From: an uncultured Clostridiaceae bacterium
GTDB lineage: Bacteria; Bacillota; Clostridia; Clostridiales; Clostridiaceae
Direction of reading: 5' to 3'
Length of the DNA: 64,000 nt
Assembly (NCBI GenBank): GCA_946405135.1
Contig: CAMJGD010000015.1
Location: 23,082-87,081, forward strand
Made by a program: the position numbers and the translations under genes. Under the pieces are notes generated by a model. That model ran no database searches and was not told the DNA's origin. It was given only the letters and a program-made list of their open reading frames with translations. Of the stretch, positions 9,733 to 18,252 are shown in pieces; the stretch's first letter is position 1; every line of letters starts with the position of its first letter.

Positions 9733-10377
9733 TTAGTGAAAAATATTATGTTTTCTATTTGCATCAATATATTCTAATAGTATTACTATACTTACAGATA
9801 GTATTAATCCTAAAAAGAAGCCTATAAAAATATAAAGTTTTTTATTAGGAGAAATAGGGTGATTTACTGGTATAGCCTCATCTATAATCCTGACATTATC
9901 GGCTCCTTTAAGCTCGGTACTTATGAGTTTTAAGGACTGTACTAATTGATTTGCTATTTTTGCAGCTTCATTGGGGTCTTGACTTTGAACTGTTATTACT
10001 AAAATTTCAGTACCTTCTATAGAAGTAACTAATGTATTTTGCTTTATATCATTTACGCTTAATGGCAGCTTTAATGCAGCTATAGTATTTTGGGTAACAA
10101 TTCTTGATTTAGAAATTTCTTCATAATATTTTACCATGTTCTGATACATGAGCAAATCATTGTAGGTATAGGGTTTAGTTTCACTATTTTCCGGTATACC
10201 AATGAGGATAGATGTATCTGATTTATAAACAGGTTTTACAATAAAAAAACATATTATAATGCTTAATATTATAGGAATAGTCATGGTAAATACAACTAGT
10301 TTCCACCTTTTCATAATAACACTAAAAAACTCATATAGATTCATGTAAGCCTGGTTTCTAAAAATCAGGGTTTTCAC
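9733..10377 (-). CDS. Wzz/CapA-like chain-length determinant protein (first copy)
   Basis: A 214-residue protein with the Wzz layout: MNLYEFFSVIMKRWKLVV, first helix, FFIVKPVYKSDTSILIGIP, then EAIPVNHPISPNKKLYIFIGFFLGLILS with the proline-rich motif and second helix. The GTG at 10377 has the better ribosome binding site (AGGAAAGG), but family alignment would favour the internal ATG at residue 12 (10344), so the start is uncertain. It lies 9 bases after the FemAB-like gene. Role: extracytoplasmic length control of the polymer, inferred from family. Confidence 0.83.
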   Translation of the reverse strand: MKTLIFRNQAYMNLYEFFSVIMKRWKLVVFTMTIPIILSIIICFFIVKPVYKSDTSILIGIPENSETKPYTYNDLLMYQNMVKYYEEISKSRIVTQNTIAALKLPLSVNDIKQNTLVTSIEGTEILVITVQSQDPNEAAKIANQLVQSLKLISTELKGADNVRIIDEAIPVNHPISPNKKLYIFIGFFLGLILSVSIVILLEYIDANRKHNIFH

Positions 10378-10386
10378 CTGCCTTTC

Positions 10387-11454
10387 CTACTTTCTATATA
10401 ATGGGAAGTAATCTTCTTTAAGCATTACAGAGTTATTTCCAAATTTTTTTTCTATTAGCCAATCATATATTGCCTTATCATATATTTTTTTCCCAATGTA
10501 AAAATCTAAAGGGGGAGTTTTGGTAAAATTCTTTTTATATCTATATATGGAATCTTCAATGGATTTATGACCTCCTCCCATATGAAATCCTTTAATATTG
10601 TTTTCTATACACCACTTAATCATTTCGTAAATTAATAAGTTATTTGGAGATACATCTAGATATTTTTCATCTGAACCTGTTAAATGATGATGGGCATAAT
10701 TGTCACTATATAATAGGAGACTTGCTGCAATTATTTTTTCTTTATATACAGCTGTAAACAATTTGCAATTATTTTTTAAAGATTTTACTGTATCTTTAAA
10801 AAAATTAGGATTAAAATAATAATATTTTTCTGCGGAATTTCTATCCATTGTATGATTGTATAAACAGGTTAAGGCATAGAGATTAAGTTCATTTATACCT
10901 TCTTGTATAACCACTTCATTGCGGATAGCTTTTTTAATTCCTTTTCTAGCATTACTGTTAAAGTTGTTCCAAGTGCTTTCAAGATCATTAGTTAAATCTA
11001 CATATATGGTTTTTCTCACATTTTCTATGGATGCATAATTTTTAGCGAATATTTCATTTTTTAGTATTGGATGAAATCTGATAAATTCGCTTACAATGTT
11101 TTGGTCAATGCAATATTTTTGAAATTCTTCGTAGAATTTTTTTGATAGTTCCTGCAAATTTTCTTCTTTACATTCATAGATTGGTCCCCCATAGCCATAC
11201 ACTGAAGATATGTCAAAATAGCGCTGTTTTTCTAGGATGTTAACAAAATATTTATCATAAGCGATATCTCTTGTTAAAAAACAATGCAAAACCCTGCCAT
11301 AAACACTTTCAAAGTATAAGGCAGTGGGTTTTCCATCACCATTATTCATGAAAGGTATAAAGTACTTAGGTGAAAAATAAATATCATACATTTTAAAGGA
11401 CTTAGCTGTTTTTTCCCATAGATCTAATTGATCAAGGGTAAATATTTTTAACAT
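10387..11454 (-). CDS. FemAB/BioF2-like GNAT-fold transferase
   Basis: A 355-residue protein of the FemAB-like superfamily (lipid II peptidyl transferases and PF13480-type acyltransferases). Visible features: DISSVYGYGGPIYE in the first half, the NSNARKGIKKAIRN basic helix, and the second GNAT subdomain with GFHMGGGHKSIEDSIYRYKKNFTKTP and a terminal YFPLYRK. Members transfer aminoacyl or acyl groups to amino sugars or peptides. Next to an amino-sugar pathway, N-acylation of a 4-amino sugar or aminoacylation of the polymer is plausible but unproven. ATG six bases after AGGAG. Paralogue of the broken gene at 17214-18195. Confidence 0.75.
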   Translation of the reverse strand: MLKIFTLDQLDLWEKTAKSFKMYDIYFSPKYFIPFMNNGDGKPTALYFESVYGRVLHCFLTRDIAYDKYFVNILEKQRYFDISSVYGYGGPIYECKEENLQELSKKFYEEFQKYCIDQNIVSEFIRFHPILKNEIFAKNYASIENVRKTIYVDLTNDLESTWNNFNSNARKGIKKAIRNEVVIQEGINELNLYALTCLYNHTMDRNSAEKYYYFNPNFFKDTVKSLKNNCKLFTAVYKEKIIAASLLLYSDNYAHHHLTGSDEKYLDVSPNNLLIYEMIKWCIENNIKGFHMGGGHKSIEDSIYRYKKNFTKTPPLDFYIGKKIYDKAIYDWLIEKKFGNNSVMLKEDYFPLYRK

Positions 11455-11468
11455 ATTTTACTCCTGTA

Positions 11469-12878
11469 TTAGTGTTCATTAATATTTAATGCTCTATAAA
11501 CTTTTTCTATAGGTGCTCTCATTCTTATTAAGTCAAATTCTTTTTTACCTTTTTCTGTCAAGTTATCATCACTAAAATCATCATCTTCTATAAAAACTAG
11601 AAGTTTTCTTTTAGGATCAAGCTGTATCAGGGAGTTTAATAGTTCTGTATCCTTCAATGGTGCCAAATGTGAAATTTTATACCATTTTGTGCCTAATAAG
11701 CCTATGCTGTAATTCATAGTTCTTGTACTAATATTAAAGGAAGAAAAGGTATATTTTTTATACCTCTCATTAACAAAGAAATTATGGGGAGTACCCTTTG
11801 GGGGAGTTTCCACACCTAAAATATTATTTAAATCAAAGGTCCATATTTTAGTAGCATTAGTCTTTTCAAAACCTAGATTTCTATACCAATTGATAGCAGA
11901 AGTATTAAAACTAAATACATCTAATTCCACATATTTACAGTTAGCATTAGAATAATTTTTTATAGCATACTTTAGCAGGTTATGGCCTATGGATTTTGAA
12001 TGATATTCGGAAAGTACAGCTATATAGTTAAGAAAAAGTATTGAAGGCATTAATCTTAACTCAACATAACCTAATATTTTTTTATCTTCTTCTGCCACAA
12101 TATAGAGGTAATTTTCATCAAATTGGGATAAACTATCTTTTAAATAATTTTCAAATTTATCACAGCCATATATTAATATATCTGTGACTTCAGGGGAATA
12201 GGAGTTTCTGACTATATGGGTTATAGCTGCGCTATCTTCTTCTATAGCTTTTCTAAATTTTATATTATGAGACTTTGCATAATCTCTTTCCATATCTAAA
12301 TCTTCCATGCTATCTGGAGGAATTGCTTTTACATTTTCACTTTTAATAACTTTATAAAAGGTTAAAATTAATATTTTAAAGTCTAGCCATAAACTCCAAT
12401 TATCTACATACCATGCATCAAGTTTAAATTTTTCATCCCAGGTTACAGCGTTTCTTCCATTTATCTGAGCCCAGCCGGTAATGCCAGGTCTAACCTGAAA
12501 TCTATTTTTTTCATAATCTCTATAATAAGGTAAATATTTCATAAGAAGTGGTCTTGGACCTACAAGACTCATATCACCTTTTAATACATTAACTAATTGA
12601 GGAAACTCATCTAAACTAAATTTCCTTAAAAAAATTCCAAACCTTGTGAGCCTTTCCTTGTCGGGAAGGTACTCTCCCTTCTCATCTTTGAGTTCCAGCA
12701 TGGTTCTAAATTTATAAATATAGAAGGGCTTATAGTTATAACCAGGTCTCATCTGTTTGAAAACCACAGGAGAGCCTAATTTTATTCTAATTAATAAGGA
12801 AACAATCAAAATGATAGGGCTAGTTAATATTAATAGTGCCAAGGAAAGCATTATGTCTAAAAATCTTTTTATAAACAT
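11469..12878 (-). CDS. Fusion: monotopic phosphoglycosyl transferase (PglC-like) + GNAT acetyltransferase + unknown C-terminal domain
   Basis: A 469-residue protein. Residues 1-190 are a small bacterial sugar transferase of the PglC/WcaJ class: N-terminal re-entrant hydrophobic helix, KFRTM at 56-60, the catalytic Asp-Glu pair D90-E91 in SLDEFPQLVNVLKGDMSLVGPRP, and RPGITGWAQINGRN at 130-142. Residues about 207-345 form a GNAT domain with EYHSKSIGHNLL as acetyl-CoA loop and NWYRNLGFEKT as last strand. Residues 350-469 match nothing I recognise. Stand-alone PglC enzymes are about 200 residues. The fusion lies beside PglE- and PglF-like genes, suggesting that the same protein acetylates a UDP-4-amino sugar and transfers the phospho-sugar to undecaprenyl phosphate. 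ATG with AGGGGGT five bases upstream. Confidence 0.85.
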   Translation of the reverse strand: MFIKRFLDIMLSLALLILTSPIILIVSLLIRIKLGSPVVFKQMRPGYNYKPFYIYKFRTMLELKDEKGEYLPDKERLTRFGIFLRKFSLDEFPQLVNVLKGDMSLVGPRPLLMKYLPYYRDYEKNRFQVRPGITGWAQINGRNAVTWDEKFKLDAWYVDNWSLWLDFKILILTFYKVIKSENVKAIPPDSMEDLDMERDYAKSHNIKFRKAIEEDSAAITHIVRNSYSPEVTDILIYGCDKFENYLKDSLSQFDENYLYIVAEEDKKILGYVELRLMPSILFLNYIAVLSEYHSKSIGHNLLKYAIKNYSNANCKYVELDVFSFNTSAINWYRNLGFEKTNATKIWTFDLNNILGVETPPKGTPHNFFVNERYKKYTFSSFNISTRTMNYSIGLLGTKWYKISHLAPLKDTELLNSLIQLDPKRKLLVFIEDDDFSDDNLTEKGKKEFDLIRMRAPIEKVYRALNINEH

Positions 12879-12887
12879 CGATACCCC

Positions 12888-14027
12888 CTAAAAATTAATT
12901 TGTGGAAAACAAGCTCTTATCCTATGAATTATTCTGTTTAAATCTTCTTCTGTAATTTTTGTATCTGAGGGTAAACATACTCCTCTATTAAATAGATCTT
13001 CTGAAGTGCAGATTCCATCTTTATCCAGGGAATAGAAGGGATATTTACTGTAGTAAGGCTGCAAATGCATTGGTTTCCATAGTGGTCTGGATTCAATATT
13101 TTCTTTCTCTAAAGTTAATATAATATCTAAAGGTTTAACAGGACTATTTTTTTTAAGAGTAATTACCGATAACCAATAGTTAGGCTTGCCATAATCTAAT
13201 ATGGGCAGCATTTCTATTTCACTTATATCTTTAAATGCAGCTTTGTAAGTTTCAAAAATATGCTTTTTTTGAGCTATTCTCTCTTCAAGCACTTTAAGCT
13301 GACCTCTTCCTATACCGGCTAATACATTACTCATTCTATAGTTATAACCAAGCTCACTATGTTCATAGTGTCTTGCTTTATCTCTAGCTTGAGTAGATAG
13401 AAATCTAACTTTATCAATGAATGCAGTATTATTTGAAACTAGCATTCCGCCTCCAGAGGTAGTTATTATTTTATTTCCATTAAAAGAGTAAACGCCAAGA
13501 TCACCTAGGGTACCGGCAAATTTATCTTTATAGGTAGCCCCTAAATCTTCTATAATGGGCACTTTATAGCTGTCACAGATTTCTTTTATTTCATCCATAG
13601 GAGCACTTTGACCATATAGGTGTACAACTATTACAGCTTTAGGAAGTTTTCCTTTACTTTTATAATCTTCAAGAGCTGTTTTTAAAGCTAGAGGCGACAT
13701 ATTAAAGCTTTCAGCTTCAGAGTCTATAAATACAGGATAAGCTCCTTGGTATATTATAGGATTACAGCTGGCAGCAAAGGTTAGAGAACTGCAGAATACT
13801 ATATCTTTATAAGTGACGCCTAAAACCTTTAAAGCCATGTGTATAGCAGCTGTACCAGATACCAGTGCAGCTGCATCTTTTACACCAAGATATTCAGAAA
13901 TCTCTTTTTCAAAAGCATCTACATTAGGACCTAAGGGTGCAATCCAATTAGTCTTAAAAGCTTCATCTACATAATATTTTTCTTTATCCCCCATATGAGG
14001 TGAAGATAGATATATTTTTTTGTTCAA
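12888..14027 (-). CDS. PLP-dependent UDP-4-keto-sugar aminotransferase, DegT/DnrJ/EryC1 family (PglE-like)
   Basis: About 379 residues. The motif YSFNGNKIITTSGGGML carries the PLP lysine (about residue 186); VSGTAAIHMALK, SSLTFAASCNPI and PIIEDLGATYKDK complete the fold type I pattern. The N-terminus NKKIYLSSPHMGDKEKYYV is typical of PglE/LegC-type aminotransferases of bacillosamine pathways. A TTG at 14027 lies eight bases after GGAG; the GTG at 14036 overlaps that ribosome binding site, so the TTG is preferred. It probably aminates C4 of the 4-keto sugar made by the upstream dehydratase. Confidence 0.85.
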   Translation of the reverse strand: MNKKIYLSSPHMGDKEKYYVDEAFKTNWIAPLGPNVDAFEKEISEYLGVKDAAALVSGTAAIHMALKVLGVTYKDIVFCSSLTFAASCNPIIYQGAYPVFIDSEAESFNMSPLALKTALEDYKSKGKLPKAVIVVHLYGQSAPMDEIKEICDSYKVPIIEDLGATYKDKFAGTLGDLGVYSFNGNKIITTSGGGMLVSNNTAFIDKVRFLSTQARDKARHYEHSELGYNYRMSNVLAGIGRGQLKVLEERIAQKKHIFETYKAAFKDISEIEMLPILDYGKPNYWLSVITLKKNSPVKPLDIILTLEKENIESRPLWKPMHLQPYYSKYPFYSLDKDGICTSEDLFNRGVCLPSDTKITEEDLNRIIHRIRACFPQINF

Positions 14028-14059
14028 AAGACTCACTCCAACAAATTACTCTAGTTTAA

Positions 14060-15292
14060 TTAAATTTTCCATTGATATTTTTTATAATTGGGAACAATCT
14101 CTGAGAGCTTGTTTATTGCTGCTTTACTATTTTCTTCTTTTGTAATATTCTTTAGTTCATTTAAAGCTTCTTTAAGAGAATCCATATCAACAGGTGTAGG
14201 TTCAATATAAAAAATTTTTGAACTTGCAGTTTCTTTTAAGGATTCTTCTGCAGCAAATAACTCTTCACGAAGTTTTTCTCCTGGTCTCAATCCTGTAATC
14301 TCAAGCTTAATATCTTTATTAGGTATATAACCAGTCTGCTTTATTAAAGCATAGGCTAAATCATATATTTTAATGGGCTTTCCCATATCTAGCACAAAAA
14401 TTTCGCCGCCTTTAGCAAAAGCTCCAGCTTGAAGTAATAATTGAGCTGCTTCAGATACTAACATAAAGTATCTAGTTACATATTTATTAGTAATAGTAAT
14501 TGGTCCTCCTTCATCTATCTGTTTTAGGAATAAAGGTACTACAGATCCATTGCTTCCTAGTACATTACCAAATCGTACAGCTGTATATTGGGTTTTGCTT
14601 TTACCATTCATAGCTTGTATTATCATTTCACATACTCGTTTTGTAGCACCCATTATATTTGTTGGATTAACTGCTTTGTCTGTAGAAATAAGCACGAATT
14701 TTTCAATTTCATATTTATCTGCACATTCAACTAAATTCAATGTGCCAAATATATTATTTTTTATAGCTTCTGTAGGATTGCTTTCCATAATAGGAACATG
14801 TTTATGGGCTGCAGCATGAAATACTATTTCGGGTCTATTTTCTTTAAATATAGATTCTAATCTTTCTTTGTCTCTTATAGAAGCAATAATTAATTTATGC
14901 TTAAGATTAGGATAGGTTCTTACTAATTCTGTCTGAAGTTCATAAATATTATTTTCATATATATCCAGCATTAAAAGTTCTTGAGGATGAAATTTAATCA
15001 TTTGTCTGCAAAGTTCAGATCCTATAGTTCCTCCAGCTCCTGTTACCAAAATTCTTTTGTTTTTTAAATAATCAGATACACCATTATAGTCTAATTTAAT
15101 TGGTTCTCTACCCAAAAACTCTTGTAAGTTAATAGATTTAAATTTTTTTGAGGATTTAATATTGAATTTATACTTTTTAAAAAATATTATTGTGCACAAA
15201 ATTAATAATATTATAGATATCCAGACTAATGTTACATCTGCTGAATGTTTATAATGGAACAAAGCCTGGAAGATAAATTCTAAATTCCACAT
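14060..15292 (-). CDS. UDP-sugar 4,6-dehydratase, PglF/CapD family, short form with a single membrane segment
   Basis: A 410-residue protein. One hydrophobic helix (residues 21-39), then an SDR domain with the NAD loop GAGGTIGSE (about 85-93), HAAAHKHVPIME, and STDKAVNPTNIMGATKR, where T204-D205-K206 and M214 match the PglF-type active site (Met in place of the usual SDR Tyr). PglF/CapD proteins are usually near 600 residues with four membrane helices and a second Rossmann domain; here that N-terminal half is missing, yet the start (ATG after AAGGGGG) is clean, so this is a natural short form. Likely makes UDP-4-keto-6-deoxy-GlcNAc. First gene of the leftward operon. Confidence 0.85.
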   Translation of the reverse strand: MWNLEFIFQALFHYKHSADVTLVWISIILLILCTIIFFKKYKFNIKSSKKFKSINLQEFLGREPIKLDYNGVSDYLKNKRILVTGAGGTIGSELCRQMIKFHPQELLMLDIYENNIYELQTELVRTYPNLKHKLIIASIRDKERLESIFKENRPEIVFHAAAHKHVPIMESNPTEAIKNNIFGTLNLVECADKYEIEKFVLISTDKAVNPTNIMGATKRVCEMIIQAMNGKSKTQYTAVRFGNVLGSNGSVVPLFLKQIDEGGPITITNKYVTRYFMLVSEAAQLLLQAGAFAKGGEIFVLDMGKPIKIYDLAYALIKQTGYIPNKDIKLEITGLRPGEKLREELFAAEESLKETASSKIFYIEPTPVDMDSLKEALNELKNITKEENSKAAINKLSEIVPNYKKYQWKI

Positions 15293-15357
15293 TATGGGGT
15301 TCCCCCTTAATTTTTAAGTTGAGCATATTTGAACATATATTAATTGCTAAAATTATT

Positions 15358-15386
15358 TAGATATTAATGTAAGGCTTTAATGTCAA
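15358..15386 (-). promoter_or_regulatory. Candidate sigma-A promoter for the leftward polysaccharide operon
   Basis: On the minus strand TTGACA (15386-15381) is followed after 17 bases by TATCTA (15363-15358), a perfect -35 with a moderate -10, about 65 bases before the PglF-like start. The surrounding gap 15293-15640 (348 bases) otherwise holds only this, the dbpA promoter and AT-rich sequence with no hairpin or reading frame worth reporting. Confidence 0.4.
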
Positions 15387-15552
15387 GCTTGCTATAGCAT
15401 TGATTTAATACATAATATGTTTATATAAAATTTGATGTGATAGATAATTTAATAAATAAAAATAAGAATTTAAAATGGCAGACTAAGATTGTTTTTATGC
15501 ATATATTCCTTATCCTAATAGTAGGTACTACTAAAAAAGTAATAATAGCAAA

Positions 15553-15581
15553 TTGACTAATCAAAGCATTTGAGTAATAAT
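15553..15581 (+). promoter_or_regulatory. Sigma-A promoter for dbpA
   Basis: TTGACT (15553-15558), 17-base spacer, AATAAT (15576-15581), 59 bases before the dbpA ATG. Confidence 0.6.
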
Positions 15582-15640
15582 AGTTTTACGTTAAGGTAAT
15601 CCTAAGTTAAAATAATAAATTAGTATATGAGGTAAATATT

Positions 15641-17080
15641 ATGAGTAATTTTAATGAATTTAAATTAAGCACTGAATTGTTAAAGTCTTTAGATAAATTA
15701 GGTTATGAAAATCCTTCACAGGTACAGGAAAAGGTTATACCTTTAGCTTTAGAAGATAAGGATATTATAGTAAAATCAGAGACAGGAAGCGGAAAAACTG
15801 CAGCTTTTGCTATTCCGCTTTGCGAAAAAATAGAAATAGAGCAAAAGAAACCTCAAGTATTAGTGCTTACACCAACTAGAGAGTTAGCGGTACAAGTTAA
15901 AGAAGATATGTCTAACATAGGTAGATTTAAAAAGATAAGGTGTGCTGCTATCTTTGGAAAGCAACCTATGAATGTGCAGATAAATGAACTAAAGCAAAGA
16001 ATTCATGTGATAGTAGGTACACCAGGAAGAACTTTAGATCACATTGATAAAGGAAACTTAAATTTGGAAGGCATAAAGTACCTAATTATAGATGAAGCAG
16101 ATGAAATGCTTAATATGGGCTTTATAGATCAGGTTGAAGCCATTCTTGATAAATTACCTAAAAACAGAGTAACTATGCTATTTTCAGCTACTATGGATGA
16201 AGAAATTGAAAATCTATGCAATAAGCATATGGTAAATCCTATAAAAATAGAAATTCAAAGTAAAAAGGTTACTACAGAAAAAATAAAGCAATTTTATTAC
16301 GAGATTGAAGAAGATAAAAAATTTAATCTTTTAAATAAGATAATATATACTGAGATACCAGAGAGCTGTATTATATTTTGCAGTACAAAAGAGGGAGTAA
16401 ATACTTTATTTCAAAAGATGCAAAGTAGAGATTATTCTTGTATAGCATTACATGGAGGCATGGAACAAAAGGATAGATTAGCTGCTATTAAAAAGTTTAA
16501 AAGAGGAGAATTTCACTTTATGATAGCTACAGATGTAGCAGCTAGAGGAATTCATATAGAAGATATAACCCATGTAATAAATTATAATATTCCTATGGAA
16601 AAAGAGAGCTATGTACATAGAATAGGTAGAACAGGCAGAGCTGGCAGTGAAGGTACAGCTATAACTTTTGTTAATCCAAAAGAGTACAGATTTTTAAGTG
16701 AAATAGAAAGTTACATAGGCTACAGTATACCTAGAAGAGAGCTGCCATCAAAAGAAGAGGTGGAACAAGGTAAAGAACTATTCAAGGAGAAAATGAAATT
16801 TAAGCCCAAACCAAAACAGGATAAGTCTGCAGAATTGAATAGAGAAATTACAAAAATATATATAGGTGCGGGGAAAAAGAAAAAGATAAGAGTAGGAGAT
16901 ATAGTTGGAGCTATTACTAGCATTGAAGGCATTAGTATGGAGGATATAGGTATCATAGATATACAGGATATCTGCTCTTATGTAGATATATTTGGAAAGA
17001 AAGGTAAAATTGTTCTTGAAGCACTTCAGAGAAAAACCATAAAAGGAAAAAAGGTTAAAGTTCAAAAAGCATTAAAATAG
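15641..17080 (+). CDS. dbpA: ATP-dependent RNA helicase DbpA/YxiN
   Basis: A 479-residue DEAD-box helicase. Motifs in order: Q motif YENPSQVQ, motif I SETGSGKTAAF, Ia PTRELAV, II DEADEML, III SAT, V ATDVAARGIH, VI HRIGRTGRAG. After residue 400 follows a DbpA-type RNA-binding domain (IYIGAGKKKKIRVGDIVGAI ... YVDIFGKKG), which in E. coli DbpA and B. subtilis YxiN recognises helix 92 of 23S rRNA. Length equals that usual for YxiN. It acts in 50S subunit assembly and looks unrelated to the polysaccharide genes on either side. Confidence 0.93.
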   Translation: MSNFNEFKLSTELLKSLDKLGYENPSQVQEKVIPLALEDKDIIVKSETGSGKTAAFAIPLCEKIEIEQKKPQVLVLTPTRELAVQVKEDMSNIGRFKKIRCAAIFGKQPMNVQINELKQRIHVIVGTPGRTLDHIDKGNLNLEGIKYLIIDEADEMLNMGFIDQVEAILDKLPKNRVTMLFSATMDEEIENLCNKHMVNPIKIEIQSKKVTTEKIKQFYYEIEEDKKFNLLNKIIYTEIPESCIIFCSTKEGVNTLFQKMQSRDYSCIALHGGMEQKDRLAAIKKFKRGEFHFMIATDVAARGIHIEDITHVINYNIPMEKESYVHRIGRTGRAGSEGTAITFVNPKEYRFLSEIESYIGYSIPRRELPSKEEVEQGKELFKEKMKFKPKPKQDKSAELNREITKIYIGAGKKKKIRVGDIVGAITSIEGISMEDIGIIDIQDICSYVDIFGKKGKIVLEALQRKTIKGKKVKVQKALK

Positions 17081-17134
17081 TTTTTAAATTTTATAATCAA
17101 TAAAACATAGTTTGGTTTGCTAAAATAAGAACCT

Positions 17135-17162
17135 TTTACAAATTGTTAGAATAGGATATAAA
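17135..17162 (+). promoter_or_regulatory. Candidate promoter before the broken FemAB-like gene
   Basis: TTTACA (17135-17140), 16-base spacer, TATAAA (17157-17162), about 50 bases before the ATG at 17214. Confidence 0.45.
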
Positions 17163-17213
17163 ATAGCTAGTCATAAATAAGTATATCTTTATAATTTGTG
17201 GAGGCTGCTTATT

Positions 17214-18195
17214 ATGTTAAAAGCTCCAGATATATATTTTTTACCAGAGTGGGGGCAGCTGTTTCAAAAGCATGATGGGGGAAAAGCAGAAATATTTGAG
17301 TTTAAACATGAATTTGGTCATGTATACTGTCAATTTATAAAAAAACCAATAAAAGATAGCGTGGAAAGTATAAATTATTTTGATATAATTACTCCTTACG
17401 GTTTTAGTGGACCCATTGTGCTTGAATGTGACCCGTTTAAGAGAGAAGAGCTTATTGAACTTTATGAAAAGGAATTTCAAAAGTATTGTCTAGATGAAAA
17501 AATTGTTATTGAATATGTTAGATTTAGTCCATGGCTTAAAATTATTTAGATTTTTATAATATTTATACTTTAAAATATAATAATTATACTTTATTTGTAG
17601 ATCTAACAGGAAATGATTTTTTTATGGAAGAGATTGCGCCTAGGACAAGAACTAAAATAAGGAAAGCAAAGAAAAGCGGCGTAGAGGTAGAATTTGATTT
17701 TCAGGGAAAAAGCCTTTTTGAGTTTGAACGTTTATACCAAATGATGGCTGAAAGGAATAAAATAGCTGAATATTATTTGTTTAGCAGAGAATTCTTATAT
17801 GAAAGTTTTAGCACACTTAAGGGAAAACAATTTATTATTAATGGAAAGTTTCAAGGAGAATATATTTCTTCAGCTATATTTTTGCAGTATGGAGACTATA
17901 TGCACTATCATTTAGCAGCTAATGATCCAAATCATTACTCGTTAAATGCTAACAGTTTGATATTAAATGAAGCTTGCAATTGGGGTGTAACTCATGGAAA
18001 AAAACAATTGCATCTTGGGGGAGCCTTTTCAGAACAATTATTTCAATTTAAGAGACAATTCACCAAGAATGGAATTTGCGACTATTATGTAGGAAAAAAA
18101 TAAGAAACCAAAGGATTTATGATGAGTTAGTTTATATGAAATTAAAAAATTCATCAATAATTGATACAACATTTTTTCCTTTATACAGAGGCTGA
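17214..18195 (+). pseudogene. FemAB/BioF2-like gene broken by two frameshifts in A-runs
   Basis: Three reading frames together encode one FemAB-like protein of about 327 residues. Frame 1 runs from the ATG at 17214 (nine bases after GGAGG) to a stop at 17547-17549 just after YVRFSPWLK. Adding one A to the run at 17538-17541 continues it as NYLDFYNIYTLKYNNYTLFVDL and joins the frame ending YYVGKK at 18103. Adding one A to the seven-A run at 18094-18100 continues as IRNQRIYDELVYMKLK to a terminal FFPLYRG and a stop at 18193-18195. The rebuilt protein aligns along its length with the intact paralogue at 10387-11454 (GYSG/GYGG, KIRKAKK/GIKKAIR, LGGAFSEQLFQFKRQFTKN, PLYR end). Either a recent pseudogene or two sequencing errors. 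Confidence 0.85.
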
Positions 18196-18252
18196 TTTCA
18201 AATAATTAATTTGTAGCAGTTATTAATAGAGATCCATTGTGGGGGAGATAAA

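Noticed and set aside
14550..14819. An 89-codon frame on the plus strand.
   Set aside because: It is antisense to the well-supported PglF-like gene, has no ribosome binding site and encodes a composition typical of a shadow frame.
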